Origin: an uncultured Lentisphaeraceae bacterium
Lineage (GTDB): Bacteria > Verrucomicrobiota > Kiritimatiellia > RFP12 > DVOR01
Direction: 5' to 3'
DNA: 48,069 nucleotides
Assembly (NCBI GenBank): GCA_937892925.1
Contig: CALBHX010000077.1
Span: 1-48,069, forward strand
Shown here: one piece after another, positions 31,618 to 40,240 of the stretch
Layout of the letters: every line of letters begins with the position of its first letter
Position numbering within the stretch: the first letter of the stretch is position 1
Translations under genes and position numbers: made by a program
Notes under the pieces: model-generated
The model's database searches: none
What the model saw: the letters and a program-made list of their open reading frames with translations, nothing else
What the model was told of the DNA's origin: nothing

Positions 31618-32943
31618 TCACTGGCGGATGATGGCGAGCACTTCATCGCGCCGCGCTTCCATTTCTTCGCGGCTTTTGGTGCTTTCCAAGTTCAGGCGCA
31701 CGAGCGGCTCGGTGTTGGAGCAGCGGACGTTGAACCACCAGGTGGGGTATTCCACACTCACGCCATCGAGTTCAAAGACGTGCCCATCGGCATATTTCGC
31801 TTTCAGCGCCGCCAGAATTTCCTTTGGATCGCGCGTAACTTTGGTGTTGATCTCCCCGGAACAGGCATACTTGCGCAGCGGGGCAATCAGCTCGGAAAGG
31901 CGCTTGCCCGACTTGGTAACGATATTGCACAGGGCGATGACCGCCATGGCGGAGGATTCCGCCACATAGTTATCGCGGAAATAGTAGTGCCCTGAGAGCT
32001 CTCCGGCGAAGAGGGCGTTGTGTTCGCGCATTTGCGCCTTGATGAAGGCGTGCCCCACGCGGCTCATCATGGCGATGCCGCCGGCGGCTTCAATCACTTC
32101 TTTTACCACGCGGCTGGAACGCAGGTCGTAGAAAATGACGCCCTTTTCGCGGCTCAGCACGTCTTGAGCGATCAGCGCGGTGATGAGATCCATGGGGATA
32201 ATGGCGCCTGTTTCATCGATGAAGCCTGCGCGGTCGGCATCGCCATCGAAGGCGACTCCGAAGTCAAAGGAGCCTTCGCGGACGGTTTTCTGCAGGGCGG
32301 CCAGCGTGGCATGGTGCAGGGGGTTGGCCTCATGGTTGGGGAAGCTGCCGTCAATGTCCCCGTAAAGCGCCGTCTGATCCACGGCATCGGCAAAGGTCTT
32401 GGCTTCTAGGATGCCCATGCCGTTGGCGTAATCGATCGCCAATTTGGGGCGCCGGGCAAACTGCATGAAGGGGCGGATATGTGCGGCATAAGCCGGCAGA
32501 ATATCGGTGGTGGAAAGGGTGCCGGGTGCAGCGGCTTTCGGGGCGAAGGCCTGCTCGGTGATGATGCGCTCAATGTCGGCGATACCGGTGGCGCCTGAGA
32601 TGGGCACAGCATCTGCGCGGCAGAGTTTGAAGCCGTTCCACTCCGCCGGGTTGTGCGAAGCGGTGATCATGATGGATCCATCGGCTTTCAGAGAGCCGTT
32701 GGCGTAGTAGTTCATCGGCGTGGAACAGAGGCCGATATCGATCACGTCTGCGCCCTGTTCCCGGATGCCGCGCGTCAGCGCCTCCTGCAAGGGCACCGAG
32801 TGCGGCCGGCAATCCCGCCCCACGACCACGCGCTTGGCGCCGGTGAAGGTGATGTATGCCCGGCCAATGTCGTAGGCCACAGCCTCGGTTAAATCCTGCC
32901 CGTAGATCCCGCGAATATCGTAAGCCTTGAATATCCCGCTCAT
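31618..32943 (-). CDS. Phosphomannomutase/phosphoglucomutase
   Basis: This 441-aa alpha-D-phosphohexomutase (ManB/AlgC type) interconverts hexose-1- and hexose-6-phosphates. Signatures: FKAYDIRGIYG at the N-terminus, the phosphoserine loop TASHNPAEWNGFK, the Mg loop FDGDADRAGF, the sugar-binding GELSGHYYF, and the phosphate-binding RCSNTEPLVRL. AAAGGAAG before ATG 32943 supports the start. It heads a unit with galK, so together they could carry galactose-1-phosphate or glucose-1-phosphate products into glycolysis. Whether mannose or glucose phosphates are preferred cannot be told from sequence. Confidence 0.93.
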   Translation of the reverse strand: MSGIFKAYDIRGIYGQDLTEAVAYDIGRAYITFTGAKRVVVGRDCRPHSVPLQEALTRGIREQGADVIDIGLCSTPMNYYANGSLKADGSIMITASHNPAEWNGFKLCRADAVPISGATGIADIERIITEQAFAPKAAAPGTLSTTDILPAYAAHIRPFMQFARRPKLAIDYANGMGILEAKTFADAVDQTALYGDIDGSFPNHEANPLHHATLAALQKTVREGSFDFGVAFDGDADRAGFIDETGAIIPMDLITALIAQDVLSREKGVIFYDLRSSRVVKEVIEAAGGIAMMSRVGHAFIKAQMREHNALFAGELSGHYYFRDNYVAESSAMAVIALCNIVTKSGKRLSELIAPLRKYACSGEINTKVTRDPKEILAALKAKYADGHVFELDGVSVEYPTWWFNVRCSNTEPLVRLNLESTKSREEMEARRDEVLAIIRQ

Positions 32944-32976
32944 GGTCTTCCTTTGTTAGAGAACTCCGATATCCCT

Positions 32977-33005
32977 ATTGTAGCAAGAGCCCCTGCTGAC
33001 CGCAA
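32977..33005 (-). promoter_or_regulatory. Promoter of the phosphohexomutase-galK unit
   Basis: TTGCGG (33005-33000), 17-bp spacer, extended -10 TGc-TACAAT (box 32982-32977), minus strand. Confidence 0.7.
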
Positions 33006-33102
33006 ATGTAGACATGGGGGCGGGTGAAATGGGTTGGGATGTTTTGTGCGGGGAAGCGGGCGGTCTATCGGGCGGGCGGCTTTTCCGGGGTGCTTCGCAG
33101 CC

Positions 33103-33517
33103 CGCCCCGGCTTGGCCTTCAACTCGCCCCGAGTCGGCATTCAGGCCGGGGCGGGTCTACCTTCTAGGCGGTGGTTCCGGGGGCTGTCTGTGATCGCTGT
33201 CTGTTATCAATGAAGTTGAGAATAGACCCAAAAAAAATTTCAATTGATTCTCAATCTCATGGATAATGCCCCTTTCCCTTCTCAATCATCCGTCCCGACA
33301 AAAGCCCTCCAAAACACCACTATTCCAGCCTTTCCCATCCTTATTCTCCGTTCTCACCGCATGTGCGTTCAATCAGGGCGTGGCAGGAAAAAGGCGTGGG
33401 GTACGACCGCAAGAGGGGCTTGGAAGGCTCTCATGGGGATTGGGTGCGCCGGAGCGTTTTAGAAAGGCGGCGATATGTGCCGGAAGTGTGATGCTTTGGC
33501 TGGGTGTGCGCTGGCGT
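33103..33517 (+). repeat. Dispersed repeat, copy B
   Basis: Similar over its whole length to copy A at 19203-19636, same orientation. It includes TTGAGAAT (33216-33223) and ATTCTCAA (33247-33254), which can form an 8-bp stem where copy A can form GTTGAG/CTCAAC. It lies in a ~660-bp gene-free stretch between the divergent phosphohexomutase and tkt promoters. Nothing else recognisable is present in 33006-33666. Confidence 0.7.
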
Positions 33518-33666
33518 TCATGGGCCAGCACGGTTCTCAAACCGCAAAACCGTTTAGGGGTGAAGCGGCGCGGGCGGTTTTGGGGTGGAGCATATGGATG
33601 TTTCCGGCAGACGTTTCCGGCCTGAAAACGGGGGTGGACAGGGGTTTTATGCGGGCGGTGCGCGGG

Positions 33667-33695
33667 TTGCGGATTGGGGCTCATTTTGATAGACT
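33667..33695 (+). promoter_or_regulatory. tkt promoter
   Basis: TTGCGG (33667-33672), 17-bp spacer, extended -10 TGa-TAGACT (box 33690-33695). tkt starts at 33738. Confidence 0.65.
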
Positions 33696-33737
33696 TTTGC
33701 TTTCTTTTGCACCCCGATAGAAGAGGTTTGAAATCTC

Positions 33738-35738
33738 ATGAGCAAAGTGGATCAGGAAGCGATGCTTCTGGCGGCAAACACCCTGCGCTGCCTGGCGGCG
33801 GATGAAGTGCAGCAGGCCAATTCCGGCCACCCTGGCGTGGCGTTGGGGCTGGCAGATGTGGCGGCGGTGCTGTGGCTGCGGCATTTGAAGGTGTGTGCGG
33901 CAGATCTGGCCTGGGCGGATCGCGATCGGTTTGTCATGTCGGGCGGGCATGGCTCGGCGCTGCTCTACGCGTTGGAGCATCTGGCGGGCTATCCCCTTTC
34001 GCTGGAGGATTTGAAGCAGTTTCGCCAGCTGGGCAGCAAAACGCCCGGGCACCCGGAATATGGCCATGTGCCGGGGGTGGAAACCACCACCGGGCCGCTG
34101 GGGCAGGGCATCGCCGCCGGCGTGGGCATGGCGATTGCCGAGCGTATGCTGGCAGCGCGCTTTAATACCCCCGAACGCACACTGGTTGATCACCGCACGT
34201 GGGTTACCTGCGGAGACGGCGATCTGGAGGAGGGCATCTCCCACGAGGCCTGCTCGCTGGCTGGCGCGCTTGGCCTGAACAAGCTGGTGTTGATTTACGA
34301 TTCCAACCGCATCTCTATTGAGGGACAGATTTCCATTGCGGTGGCCGATGACCCGGTTAAGCGCTTTACCAGTTATGGCTGGAAGGTGCTGGAGTGCGAT
34401 GGGCACGACATGGAGGCCATTGACCGCGCGTTGACCCGCGCCGCCCGCTCGAAGGATCGCCCAGTGCTGATCATTTGCCACACGGTGATTGGCAAGGGTG
34501 CGCCCACGAAGGCGGACTCTGCCGCCAGCCACGGCGCGCCGTTGGGCCCTGAGGAGTTGCGCCTGATGAAGCAGGCACTGGGCTTTGACCCGGAGGCCTC
34601 GTTTGTGGTGCCTGAAGGGGTGCGCCATCAGTTTGCTGCACGGCAGGCCAAAATGAAGCGCCTGCGCAACAAGTGGGTGCGTCAGAGCAAAGCCTGGTTT
34701 GCGGAAGACTCGGCGTTGGGCGCGGCCTGGGCGGCGCAGTTCCGCGGGGAGCTTCCTGCCGGGCTGGAAGCCAAACTCCCTGATTGGGGCGGCAAACCGG
34801 TCTCCACCCGCGTGGCCTCCGGCAAGGTGCTCAACGCGTTGGCTCCGGAACTGCCTTGGCTGGTGGGCGGTTCGGCCGACCTGGCGCCTTCGAACATGAC
34901 CTATCTGAACGGGCTGGGGGATATTGCCAAAGGGCAGTTTGCCGGGCGCAACTTCCACTTCGGCGTGCGCGAGCTGGGCATGGCCGGCGTGATGAATGGG
35001 GTGGCGGTACATGGTGGCTTCCAGATCTTCGGGGGCACATTCGCTGTGTTCTGCGACTATTGCCGCCCGGTGATGCGCGTGGCCGCGCTGATGGGCGTGC
35101 CCGTGGTTTATGTCTTTACGCACGATAGTTTTTATGTGGGCGAAGACGGCCCAACGCATGAGCCGGTGGAGCAGCTTCCATCGCTGCGCGCGATGCCGAA
35201 TCTCTGTGTGCTGCGCCCGGCAGACGCCACGGAGACGGCGGCGGCCTGGCAGGTGGCGCTTGCACGGAAAAACGGCCCCACTGCGCTTCTGCTTTCCCGT
35301 CAAAATCTGCCGGTGATAGACCGCACGGTTTATCCCGCGGCCTCCCATGTGGCCAAGGGCGCTTATGTGCTTTGGCAGCGCGATCCGGCGGCTTTGCCTG
35401 AGGCGATTGTGATGGCCTCGGGATCGGAAGTGGCGCTGGCTCTCGAAACGGCGCAGGCCGATGGCCGCAATGTGCGCGTGGTCTCGATGCCTAGCTGGGA
35501 TTTGTTTGAGGCGCAGCCGGCGGCCTATCGCGAGCAGGTGCTCCCTGCGGCTGTGCGCAAACGTCTCGCCGTGGAGGCCGCTTCGCCCTTTGGGTGGGAG
35601 CGTTACCTTGGCGCGGAGGGCATGATCTTGGCGATGACGGGCTGGGGCGCTTCGGGGCCTGCGGGAAAATTGGCCGAATACTTCGGGTTTACCCGGGCGC
35701 ATCTGGCCGCGATGTTGAATGAATTGCTTGCCAAATAA
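33738..35738 (+). CDS. tkt: Transketolase
   Basis: This 666-aa thiamine-diphosphate enzyme of the pentose phosphate pathway exchanges two-carbon units and yields erythrose-4-phosphate, the DAHP synthase substrate. Signatures: NSGHPGVALGLADVAAVLW at the N-terminus; the ThDP motif CGDGDLEEGISHEACSLAG...LVLIYDSN; the pyrimidine-domain FHFGVRELGMAGVMNGVAVHGG; and THDSFYVGEDGPTHEPVEQLPSLRAMPN, which carries substrate-binding residues. Length is standard for bacterial TktA. AGAGG upstream supports ATG 33738. lysS follows 10 nt later with its ribosome site overlapping the tkt stop, so tkt-lysS-tilS looks like one unit. Confidence 0.97.
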   Translation: MSKVDQEAMLLAANTLRCLAADEVQQANSGHPGVALGLADVAAVLWLRHLKVCAADLAWADRDRFVMSGGHGSALLYALEHLAGYPLSLEDLKQFRQLGSKTPGHPEYGHVPGVETTTGPLGQGIAAGVGMAIAERMLAARFNTPERTLVDHRTWVTCGDGDLEEGISHEACSLAGALGLNKLVLIYDSNRISIEGQISIAVADDPVKRFTSYGWKVLECDGHDMEAIDRALTRAARSKDRPVLIICHTVIGKGAPTKADSAASHGAPLGPEELRLMKQALGFDPEASFVVPEGVRHQFAARQAKMKRLRNKWVRQSKAWFAEDSALGAAWAAQFRGELPAGLEAKLPDWGGKPVSTRVASGKVLNALAPELPWLVGGSADLAPSNMTYLNGLGDIAKGQFAGRNFHFGVRELGMAGVMNGVAVHGGFQIFGGTFAVFCDYCRPVMRVAALMGVPVVYVFTHDSFYVGEDGPTHEPVEQLPSLRAMPNLCVLRPADATETAAAWQVALARKNGPTALLLSRQNLPVIDRTVYPAASHVAKGAYVLWQRDPAALPEAIVMASGSEVALALETAQADGRNVRVVSMPSWDLFEAQPAAYREQVLPAAVRKRLAVEAASPFGWERYLGAEGMILAMTGWGASGPAGKLAEYFGFTRAHLAAMLNELLAK

Positions 35739-35748
35739 GGAGCGAACC

Positions 35749-37197
35749 ATGGCTCAGGAACAGACGCCGGATCAGTATCGGGCACAGCGGATTGAAAACC
35801 GCGCCCGCCTTGAAGCGTTAGGCTACGCGCCTTATGGGCACGCTTTTGCCCGCACAGGCACGCTGCGCGAAACACGGGCGGCCTTTGCCGAAGGCGCGGA
35901 GGTGGCCGTGGCCGGGCGCATTCAGACCAAGCGCCGCATGGGCAAACTGATGTTTATCCATCTCAATGACGGCACAGACGCCTTTCAAGTGCTTCTGAAG
36001 CGCGATGGTGTGGGCGAAGAGGCCTATAATGCTGCCAAATTGCTCGATCTGGGCGATATTATTGGCGTAAAGGGTACCCTCTTCACAACGCAGGCCGGTG
36101 AGCAGACGGTGGAGGTTGCTTCCTGGGAGCTTCTTTCCAAGGCCATTCGCCAACCGCCTGAAAAGTGGCACGGCCTTCAGGATCAGGAAGAACGTTACCG
36201 CCGCCGCTACCTTGACCTGATGTCCAACCCGGAGAGCCGCGCCCGCTTCGATATGCGGCACAAAATCCTGCTGGGGATCCGCAACTTCCTCACATCCAAG
36301 GGCTTTGTGGAAGTTGAGACGCCGATTATGCAAGGGCAGGCAGGCGGCGCCGCGGCTAAGCCTTTCTTTACGCACCATAATGCGCTCGACCGCGAGATGG
36401 CGCTGCGCATCGCCCCGGAGCTTTATCTGAAACGCCTGCTCGTGGGCGGGTTTGATAAAATCTTCGAGCTGGGCAAAGACTTCCGCAATGAGGGCATCGA
36501 CCGCACGCACAACCCGGAGTTTACGGTTCTGGAAGTCTATGAGGCCTATGGCGACCGGACGTCGATGAAGCGTCTGATTGAGGGTCTGCTGCCTTACCTT
36601 TGCGACACCGTCCTCGGGACGCGCCAGGTGCGTTATGGCGAGCAGGGCGAAGTAATCAACTTTGAGCCGCCGTACCGCGAAGTGGCGCAGGCCGACCTGA
36701 TTAAGGAGAAGATGGGCGAGGATTGGTTCAGCCTGGATTACAGCACCGCGCGGAAGCGCGCCGCCGAAGCCGGGCTGATTCTCACCGATGAAATCGTGGA
36801 TATGCTCACCTTGTCGCACGAAGTGTACGACAAGCTCATTGAGAAAACGCTCCGTCAGCCCACCTTTGTTACGCGCATCCCTCGGCAGTATGTTCCGCTG
36901 GCCAAGGCCTGCGCAGACGATCCGAGCGTTGTGGACGTTTTCGAGTTTGTTGTGGCCGGGCGTGAACTCTGCCCAGGGTATACCGAGCAGAATGATCCGG
37001 AGGCTCAGCGCGCGGCGTTTTCCCGTCAGGTCGAAGCCGATGCCGAGCCGTTGGATCAGGACTTCGTTGAGGCACTGGAATACGGGATGCCGCCCACGGG
37101 CGGCCTGGGGATGGGGATCGACCGCCTGGTGATGTTCCTTACCGGCACCGAGGCCATTCGTGATGTAATTCTCTTCCCGCAAATGAAGGAGGTGTGA
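35749..37197 (+). CDS. lysS: Lysyl-tRNA synthetase, class II
   Basis: This 482-aa cytoplasmic enzyme charges tRNA-Lys. It has an N-terminal OB-fold anticodon-binding domain (VAVAGRIQTKRRMGKLMFIHLNDG) and a class II catalytic core: motif 1 around FLTSKGFVEVETPIMQ, motif 2 FELGKDFRNEGIDRTHNPEFT, motif 3 GLGMGIDRLVMFLTG. ATG 35749 has AAGGAG at 35737-35742. Second gene of the tkt-lysS-tilS run. No T-box or other leader is visible because the gene is internal. Confidence 0.98.
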   Translation: MAQEQTPDQYRAQRIENRARLEALGYAPYGHAFARTGTLRETRAAFAEGAEVAVAGRIQTKRRMGKLMFIHLNDGTDAFQVLLKRDGVGEEAYNAAKLLDLGDIIGVKGTLFTTQAGEQTVEVASWELLSKAIRQPPEKWHGLQDQEERYRRRYLDLMSNPESRARFDMRHKILLGIRNFLTSKGFVEVETPIMQGQAGGAAAKPFFTHHNALDREMALRIAPELYLKRLLVGGFDKIFELGKDFRNEGIDRTHNPEFTVLEVYEAYGDRTSMKRLIEGLLPYLCDTVLGTRQVRYGEQGEVINFEPPYREVAQADLIKEKMGEDWFSLDYSTARKRAAEAGLILTDEIVDMLTLSHEVYDKLIEKTLRQPTFVTRIPRQYVPLAKACADDPSVVDVFEFVVAGRELCPGYTEQNDPEAQRAAFSRQVEADAEPLDQDFVEALEYGMPPTGGLGMGIDRLVMFLTGTEAIRDVILFPQMKEV

Positions 37198-37266
37198 GCT
37201 CCGTCTGCCCCGGGATTGTTTCGGGGCGCGGTGTTCCAACCTCTGCCCAGCTTATCATCCACACGT

Positions 37267-38595
37267 ATGGCACGCTCCTCCTCGTCTCTCACGCCGGCTG
37301 CGCTTGGGTTGAGCGGAGGGGCGGATTCCGTTGCGCTTTTTCACGCCTGCCTGCGGGCGGAGCGCCCCTTTGTGGCGCTCCATTTCAATCATGGTTTCGC
37401 CGATGAAAACGGCGACGAAGCGGAAGCCTTTGTGCGGGCGTTGTGTGCGGCGCATGGCGTATCGCTGGAGGTGGGGCGTGCGGCGGAGCCGTGGCAGGGG
37501 AAGGAAACGAAAGAAGTCTTTGCCCGCCGCCTTCGCTTTGCGTTCTTTGCCCGCGTCATGCGGGCGCAGGGGCTGAAAACGCTTCTGTTGGCGCATCAGG
37601 CCGATGACCGCGCCGAACAGCTGGTGCTGCGCCTGGGGCGCGGCAGCGGGCTTGAGGGCTTGTGCAGTTTTGGGGCGGAGGCGCCTTTCCCTGGGGAGCC
37701 AGGGCTGCGGATTGAGCGCCCGCTTCTTGGGTGCACGCACGCGGAACTGGTGGCGGCGCTGCGGGCGCAAGGGCAGGCGTGGGTGGAGGATTGCTCTAAT
37801 AATGATGACACGATCCCGCGCAATGCCATTCGCCATTGGGTGCTTCCGGTTCTCCCGCATTTTGTTCGAGGGGCGAATGCTTCGCTGGATTTGCTGCGTG
37901 AGGAACAGGCGTTTCTGGAGCATTTGGCGGAAGCGGCTGTTCGGGTTCGCACGCGGGAGCGGCTGGAGCTGGCGGAGGGGACGGCGCATGTGCTGGCGCG
38001 GCGGGCATTGCGGGTGTGGCTGGGCGGCCTTGGGCGCGAACAGGCCGAGCGGCTGCTGGCTTCGCCGGTAGGCGGGGTGGTGCAGGTTTCGGGCGGCAGA
38101 CGTCTCAGGCGGGTGTCAGAGTTGGTGTGGCAGGTCCTTGTGCAGGCGGCGTCCGAGCCGGAACCGGAGCCGGTGGTATTGACCGTGCCGGGCTGCTATC
38201 GTTTTGGTTCGTGGGTTGTTCGGGTTGAGGAATTGGAGACTGTTTCGGGGCGGCAGGCGGCAGAGGGGATGCTGCTGCCGCTGCCGCTGGTGGTGCGTGC
38301 ACGGTGTGCGGGCGATCGGTTTTGCCCGGCGGGCATGGGGGGGCGGCATAGGCGAGTGCAGGACGTGCTGGTGGAGATGCGGGTGCCGCGGGAGGAACGC
38401 GGGGCGTATCCGCTGGTGTGTGTGCCTTCGGGTGAGATTGTTGCGGTGCCGGGGTTCCGCGTGGCAGAAGGGGTCGGTACAGGGGCGTTCGGCCGCGTGG
38501 TGGCGCGGGTGCTTTGTACGCGGCAGAACACGGCAGAGCCCTTGCCCGAAGAAGTCGAGGGAGGGTGCGCTCCTGGCTTTTCGTCTTCTAATTAA
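37267..38595 (+). CDS. tilS: tRNA-Ile lysidine synthetase TilS
   Basis: This 442-aa enzyme converts C34 of tRNA-Ile(CAU) to lysidine using ATP and lysine, making it read AUA. The N-type ATP pyrophosphatase loop is GLSGGADSVALFH, followed by HFNHGF, LAHQADDRAEQLVLRLGRGSGLEGL and DDTIPRNAIRHWVLPVL. The C-terminal domain ends with RARCAGDRFCPAGMGGRHRRVQDVLVEMRVPREER, typical of full-length TilS. I chose ATG 37267 because it puts the P-loop close to the N-terminus; a TTG at 37216 would add 17 residues. Neither has a clear ribosome site. It follows lysS by 69 nt. Confidence 0.92.
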   Translation: MARSSSSLTPAALGLSGGADSVALFHACLRAERPFVALHFNHGFADENGDEAEAFVRALCAAHGVSLEVGRAAEPWQGKETKEVFARRLRFAFFARVMRAQGLKTLLLAHQADDRAEQLVLRLGRGSGLEGLCSFGAEAPFPGEPGLRIERPLLGCTHAELVAALRAQGQAWVEDCSNNDDTIPRNAIRHWVLPVLPHFVRGANASLDLLREEQAFLEHLAEAAVRVRTRERLELAEGTAHVLARRALRVWLGGLGREQAERLLASPVGGVVQVSGGRRLRRVSELVWQVLVQAASEPEPEPVVLTVPGCYRFGSWVVRVEELETVSGRQAAEGMLLPLPLVVRARCAGDRFCPAGMGGRHRRVQDVLVEMRVPREERGAYPLVCVPSGEIVAVPGFRVAEGVGTGAFGRVVARVLCTRQNTAEPLPEEVEGGCAPGFSSSN

Positions 38596-38646
38596 ATGAA
38601 GAATGCTTGCCCGCTTTTCGGTGTAACGGCATGGCGGCGTTGAGAA

Positions 38647-38677
38647 TAAAAAAACGCCTTACCGAAAGGCAAGGCGT
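38647..38677 (-). terminator. Intrinsic terminator after tRNA-Cys
   Basis: Stem ACGCCTTACC / GGCAAGGCGT (38654-38677) with GAAA loop and one mismatch. On the minus strand it is followed by a T-run (38654-38647). It lies 5 nt past the tRNA 3' end. Confidence 0.88.
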
Positions 38678-38681
38678 AAAA

Positions 38682-38755
38682 TGGAGGCGCGAATCGGAGT
38701 CGAACCGGTCTAAAAGGATTTGCAGTCCTCTGCCTAGCCGCTTGGCTATCGCGCC
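38682..38755 (-). tRNA. tRNA-Cys (GCA)
   Basis: 74 nt including an encoded CCA. Acceptor GGCGCGA pairs perfectly with TCGCGCC; anticodon stem GAGGA/TCCTT (one G-T pair) encloses loop CTGCAAA, giving anticodon GCA. The discriminator base is U, the known tRNA-Cys identity base. The T-stem has one A-C mismatch. Confidence 0.95.
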
Positions 38756-38769
38756 GTTAATGTGGAGTA

Positions 38770-38798
38770 AAGATATCAAAGTTTGTTGAAAAGATCAA
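38770..38798 (-). promoter_or_regulatory. tRNA-Cys promoter
   Basis: TTGATC (38798-38793), 17-bp spacer, extended -10 TGa-TATCTT (box 38775-38770), minus strand, 14 nt before the tRNA. Confidence 0.65.
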
Positions 38799-38913
38799 GT
38801 AAAATCTTGTGAGAACGATATTTTCGGGCATAGGGGTCTGGTTTGAGCGGGAAATATGTGGTTTTGCCCTTGGCAGGGGGGCGGTTTCCCATCTCACGTA
38901 CGCTTGTGGGTGC

Positions 38914-39400
38914 CTATGTTTCGATATCATCGTAAGCATAGGAGACCTCATTGGCAGAAATCCGTTCATCGCGGACGTTGTAGGAATACTGCTCATTATT
39001 TTTCGAGGTGCGGCGGCCGAGGAGGTCATGGGTGTAAGAACGAATCTCTGAGTCATTGGCATAAGCATTTATGATGTTCGTCGGTAAGTGTCTTGTTTGG
39101 CCTCATCATTCCAAGAGGCGGTCGCGCCGTGGGGATAGGTGTGTTTCGACTTGAGGTTGGAACCGGCGAGATATTCCCAACGGAAACCGTTTGATTCGGC
39201 GATGCGGCCTGTAGCGGGGGCATAGGAGATGGATTGTTTGCAGTCGTCATCCACATCCTATAGTCGGTGCTTCGCCCCAAGGCGTCATGCGTGAAGGCCG
39301 TGGCGCCAATGGCATCGGTGGCGGAAGTTGGGCGGATCATTGCATCGGAAGTATAGGCAATGTCGAGCGTGGTGTTGGCGTAATCCACAGAAAAGCTCAC
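38914..39400 (-). pseudogene. Decayed Rhs/YD-repeat protein fragment
   Basis: Conceptual translation of the minus strand in three frames gives consecutive YD-repeat segments: TSATDAIGATAFTHDALGRSTDYR, then SYAPATGRIAESNGFRWEYLAG, then RSYTHDLLGRRTSKNNEQYSYN, ending at a TAG at 38914-38916. The frame changes near 39255 and near 39069, so at least two frameshifts separate the parts. Rhs proteins are large secreted or surface proteins with YD repeats that often carry variable toxin tips. Here only ~160 residues survive, with no N-terminus or toxin tip. The upstream limit is approximate: a stop occurs in frame ~57 nt beyond 39400. It lies between two tRNA genes and is less GC-rich than its surroundings, suggesting acquired then eroded DNA (inference). 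Confidence 0.75.
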
Positions 39401-39834
39401 AGCGAAAAAGAAGCGTATGCAGTGCTCAAAACGTTCGCGACGAATTTCGAGACCTTACCGTTCACACGACAAACTATGAAGAATTGCGTGACCTTGCTGA
39501 ACGAGATCCACGCACAGAGAAGAAGCTCGATCGTGAATGGCCGAGATCAAGTCAGCATCGGAACCGATGCGTAGCCGTAGCTGGAATCTGCGTTAAATGG
39601 TTGGGTTCGGGGCGGGTGTCTAAAAAACGAGATACAGGTTTTTGCCTTGGCAGAATCCTATAAATTTTGCACGCGTGGGTTACCGTACCCTGCTTGCCAA
39701 GTATTTGCTCTTTTTTCTGCAGAAGACTTAAATCGCAAGAGTCCAGCATGTTTGAGCAGACAGAGTCCTTCCACGAAACTCATTTTCGCGCCGCCCATCC
39801 TTACAACCCTTTTGTAAATCAAAGTACATAAAGC
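39401..39834. other. Unassigned, AT-richer stretch between Rhs remnant and tRNA-Ala
   Basis: I recognise no gene here. Two overlapping plus-strand frames (to 39574 and 39663) overlap the Rhs remnant and have no start signal. A small hairpin TTACAA...TTGTAA lies near 39800-39817. The composition differs from the window average, in line with an eroded insertion. Confidence 0.45.
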
Positions 39835-39865
39835 AATAGGCCGAAGCGAAGCGCCTCGGCCTATT
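39835..39865 (-). terminator. Probable terminator after tRNA-Ala
   Basis: Perfect 10-bp stem AATAGGCCGA / TCGGCCTATT with an 11-nt loop, 22 nt past the tRNA end. The downstream minus-strand sequence is only moderately T-rich (GCTTTATGTACTTTG). A second small hairpin, CATCCTT/AAGGATG, lies between it and the tRNA. Confidence 0.55.
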
Positions 39866-39887
39866 GATGGGGACATCCTTGGAAGGA

Positions 39888-39963
39888 TGGTGGAGCGAAG
39901 GGGATTCGAACCCCTGACCCCCACGTTGCGAACGTGATGCTCTACCAACTGAGCTACCGCCCC
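39888..39963 (-). tRNA. tRNA-Ala (CGC)
   Basis: 76 nt with encoded CCA. Acceptor GGGGCGG / TCGCTCC contains the G3-U70 pair that marks alanine tRNAs. Anticodon stem TCACG/CGTGG encloses loop TTCGCAA, giving anticodon CGC. T-arm AGGGG-TTCGAAT-CCCCT is perfect; the discriminator is A. Confidence 0.95.
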
Positions 39964-39979
39964 AAACGAAAGTGGCTCT

Positions 39980-40009
39980 ACTATACCAAACATAACGGTG
40001 TGAACGCAA
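39980..40009 (-). promoter_or_regulatory. tRNA-Ala promoter
   Basis: TTGCGT (40009-40004), 18-bp spacer, extended -10 TGg-TATAGT (box 39985-39980), minus strand, 16 nt before the tRNA. Confidence 0.7.
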
Positions 40010-40180
40010 GGAAAATATGGTGGTGATAAAAAGAGGGATTGAAGGCTTGACGGAGTCTAATTTTCAAATGAGGGAACAGGGGGTGCACAGGGTATGGCGT
40101 AGGGGAAACACTTGCGGAGATTGCCTTATGGTGTACGTGAAGCCAATCCGGGCAGCGCGCGGCTTTGTGTGGGAATAAAC

Positions 40181-40211
40181 AAAAAGCCGGGGCGCAGGTG
40201 CGCCCCGGCTT
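40181..40211 (-). terminator. Intrinsic terminator after the sugar symporter
   Basis: Perfect 12-bp stem AAGCCGGGGCGC (40184-40195) / GCGCCCCGGCTT (40200-40211), loop AGGT; on the minus strand Ts follow (40185-40181). It ends the galM-symporter unit. Confidence 0.92.
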
Positions 40212-40240
40212 GGAAGATTGGGTTTTACGGTTGCGTCTGC

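Noticed and set aside
33681..35750. Minus-strand open frame of 689 codons opposite tkt
   Set aside because: Shadow of transketolase; His/Arg/Gln-rich translation without motifs.
39328..39663. Plus-strand frame of 111 codons over the Rhs remnant, considered as a small toxin
   Set aside because: No ribosome site, no motif, and it overlaps minus-strand YD-repeat coding remnants.
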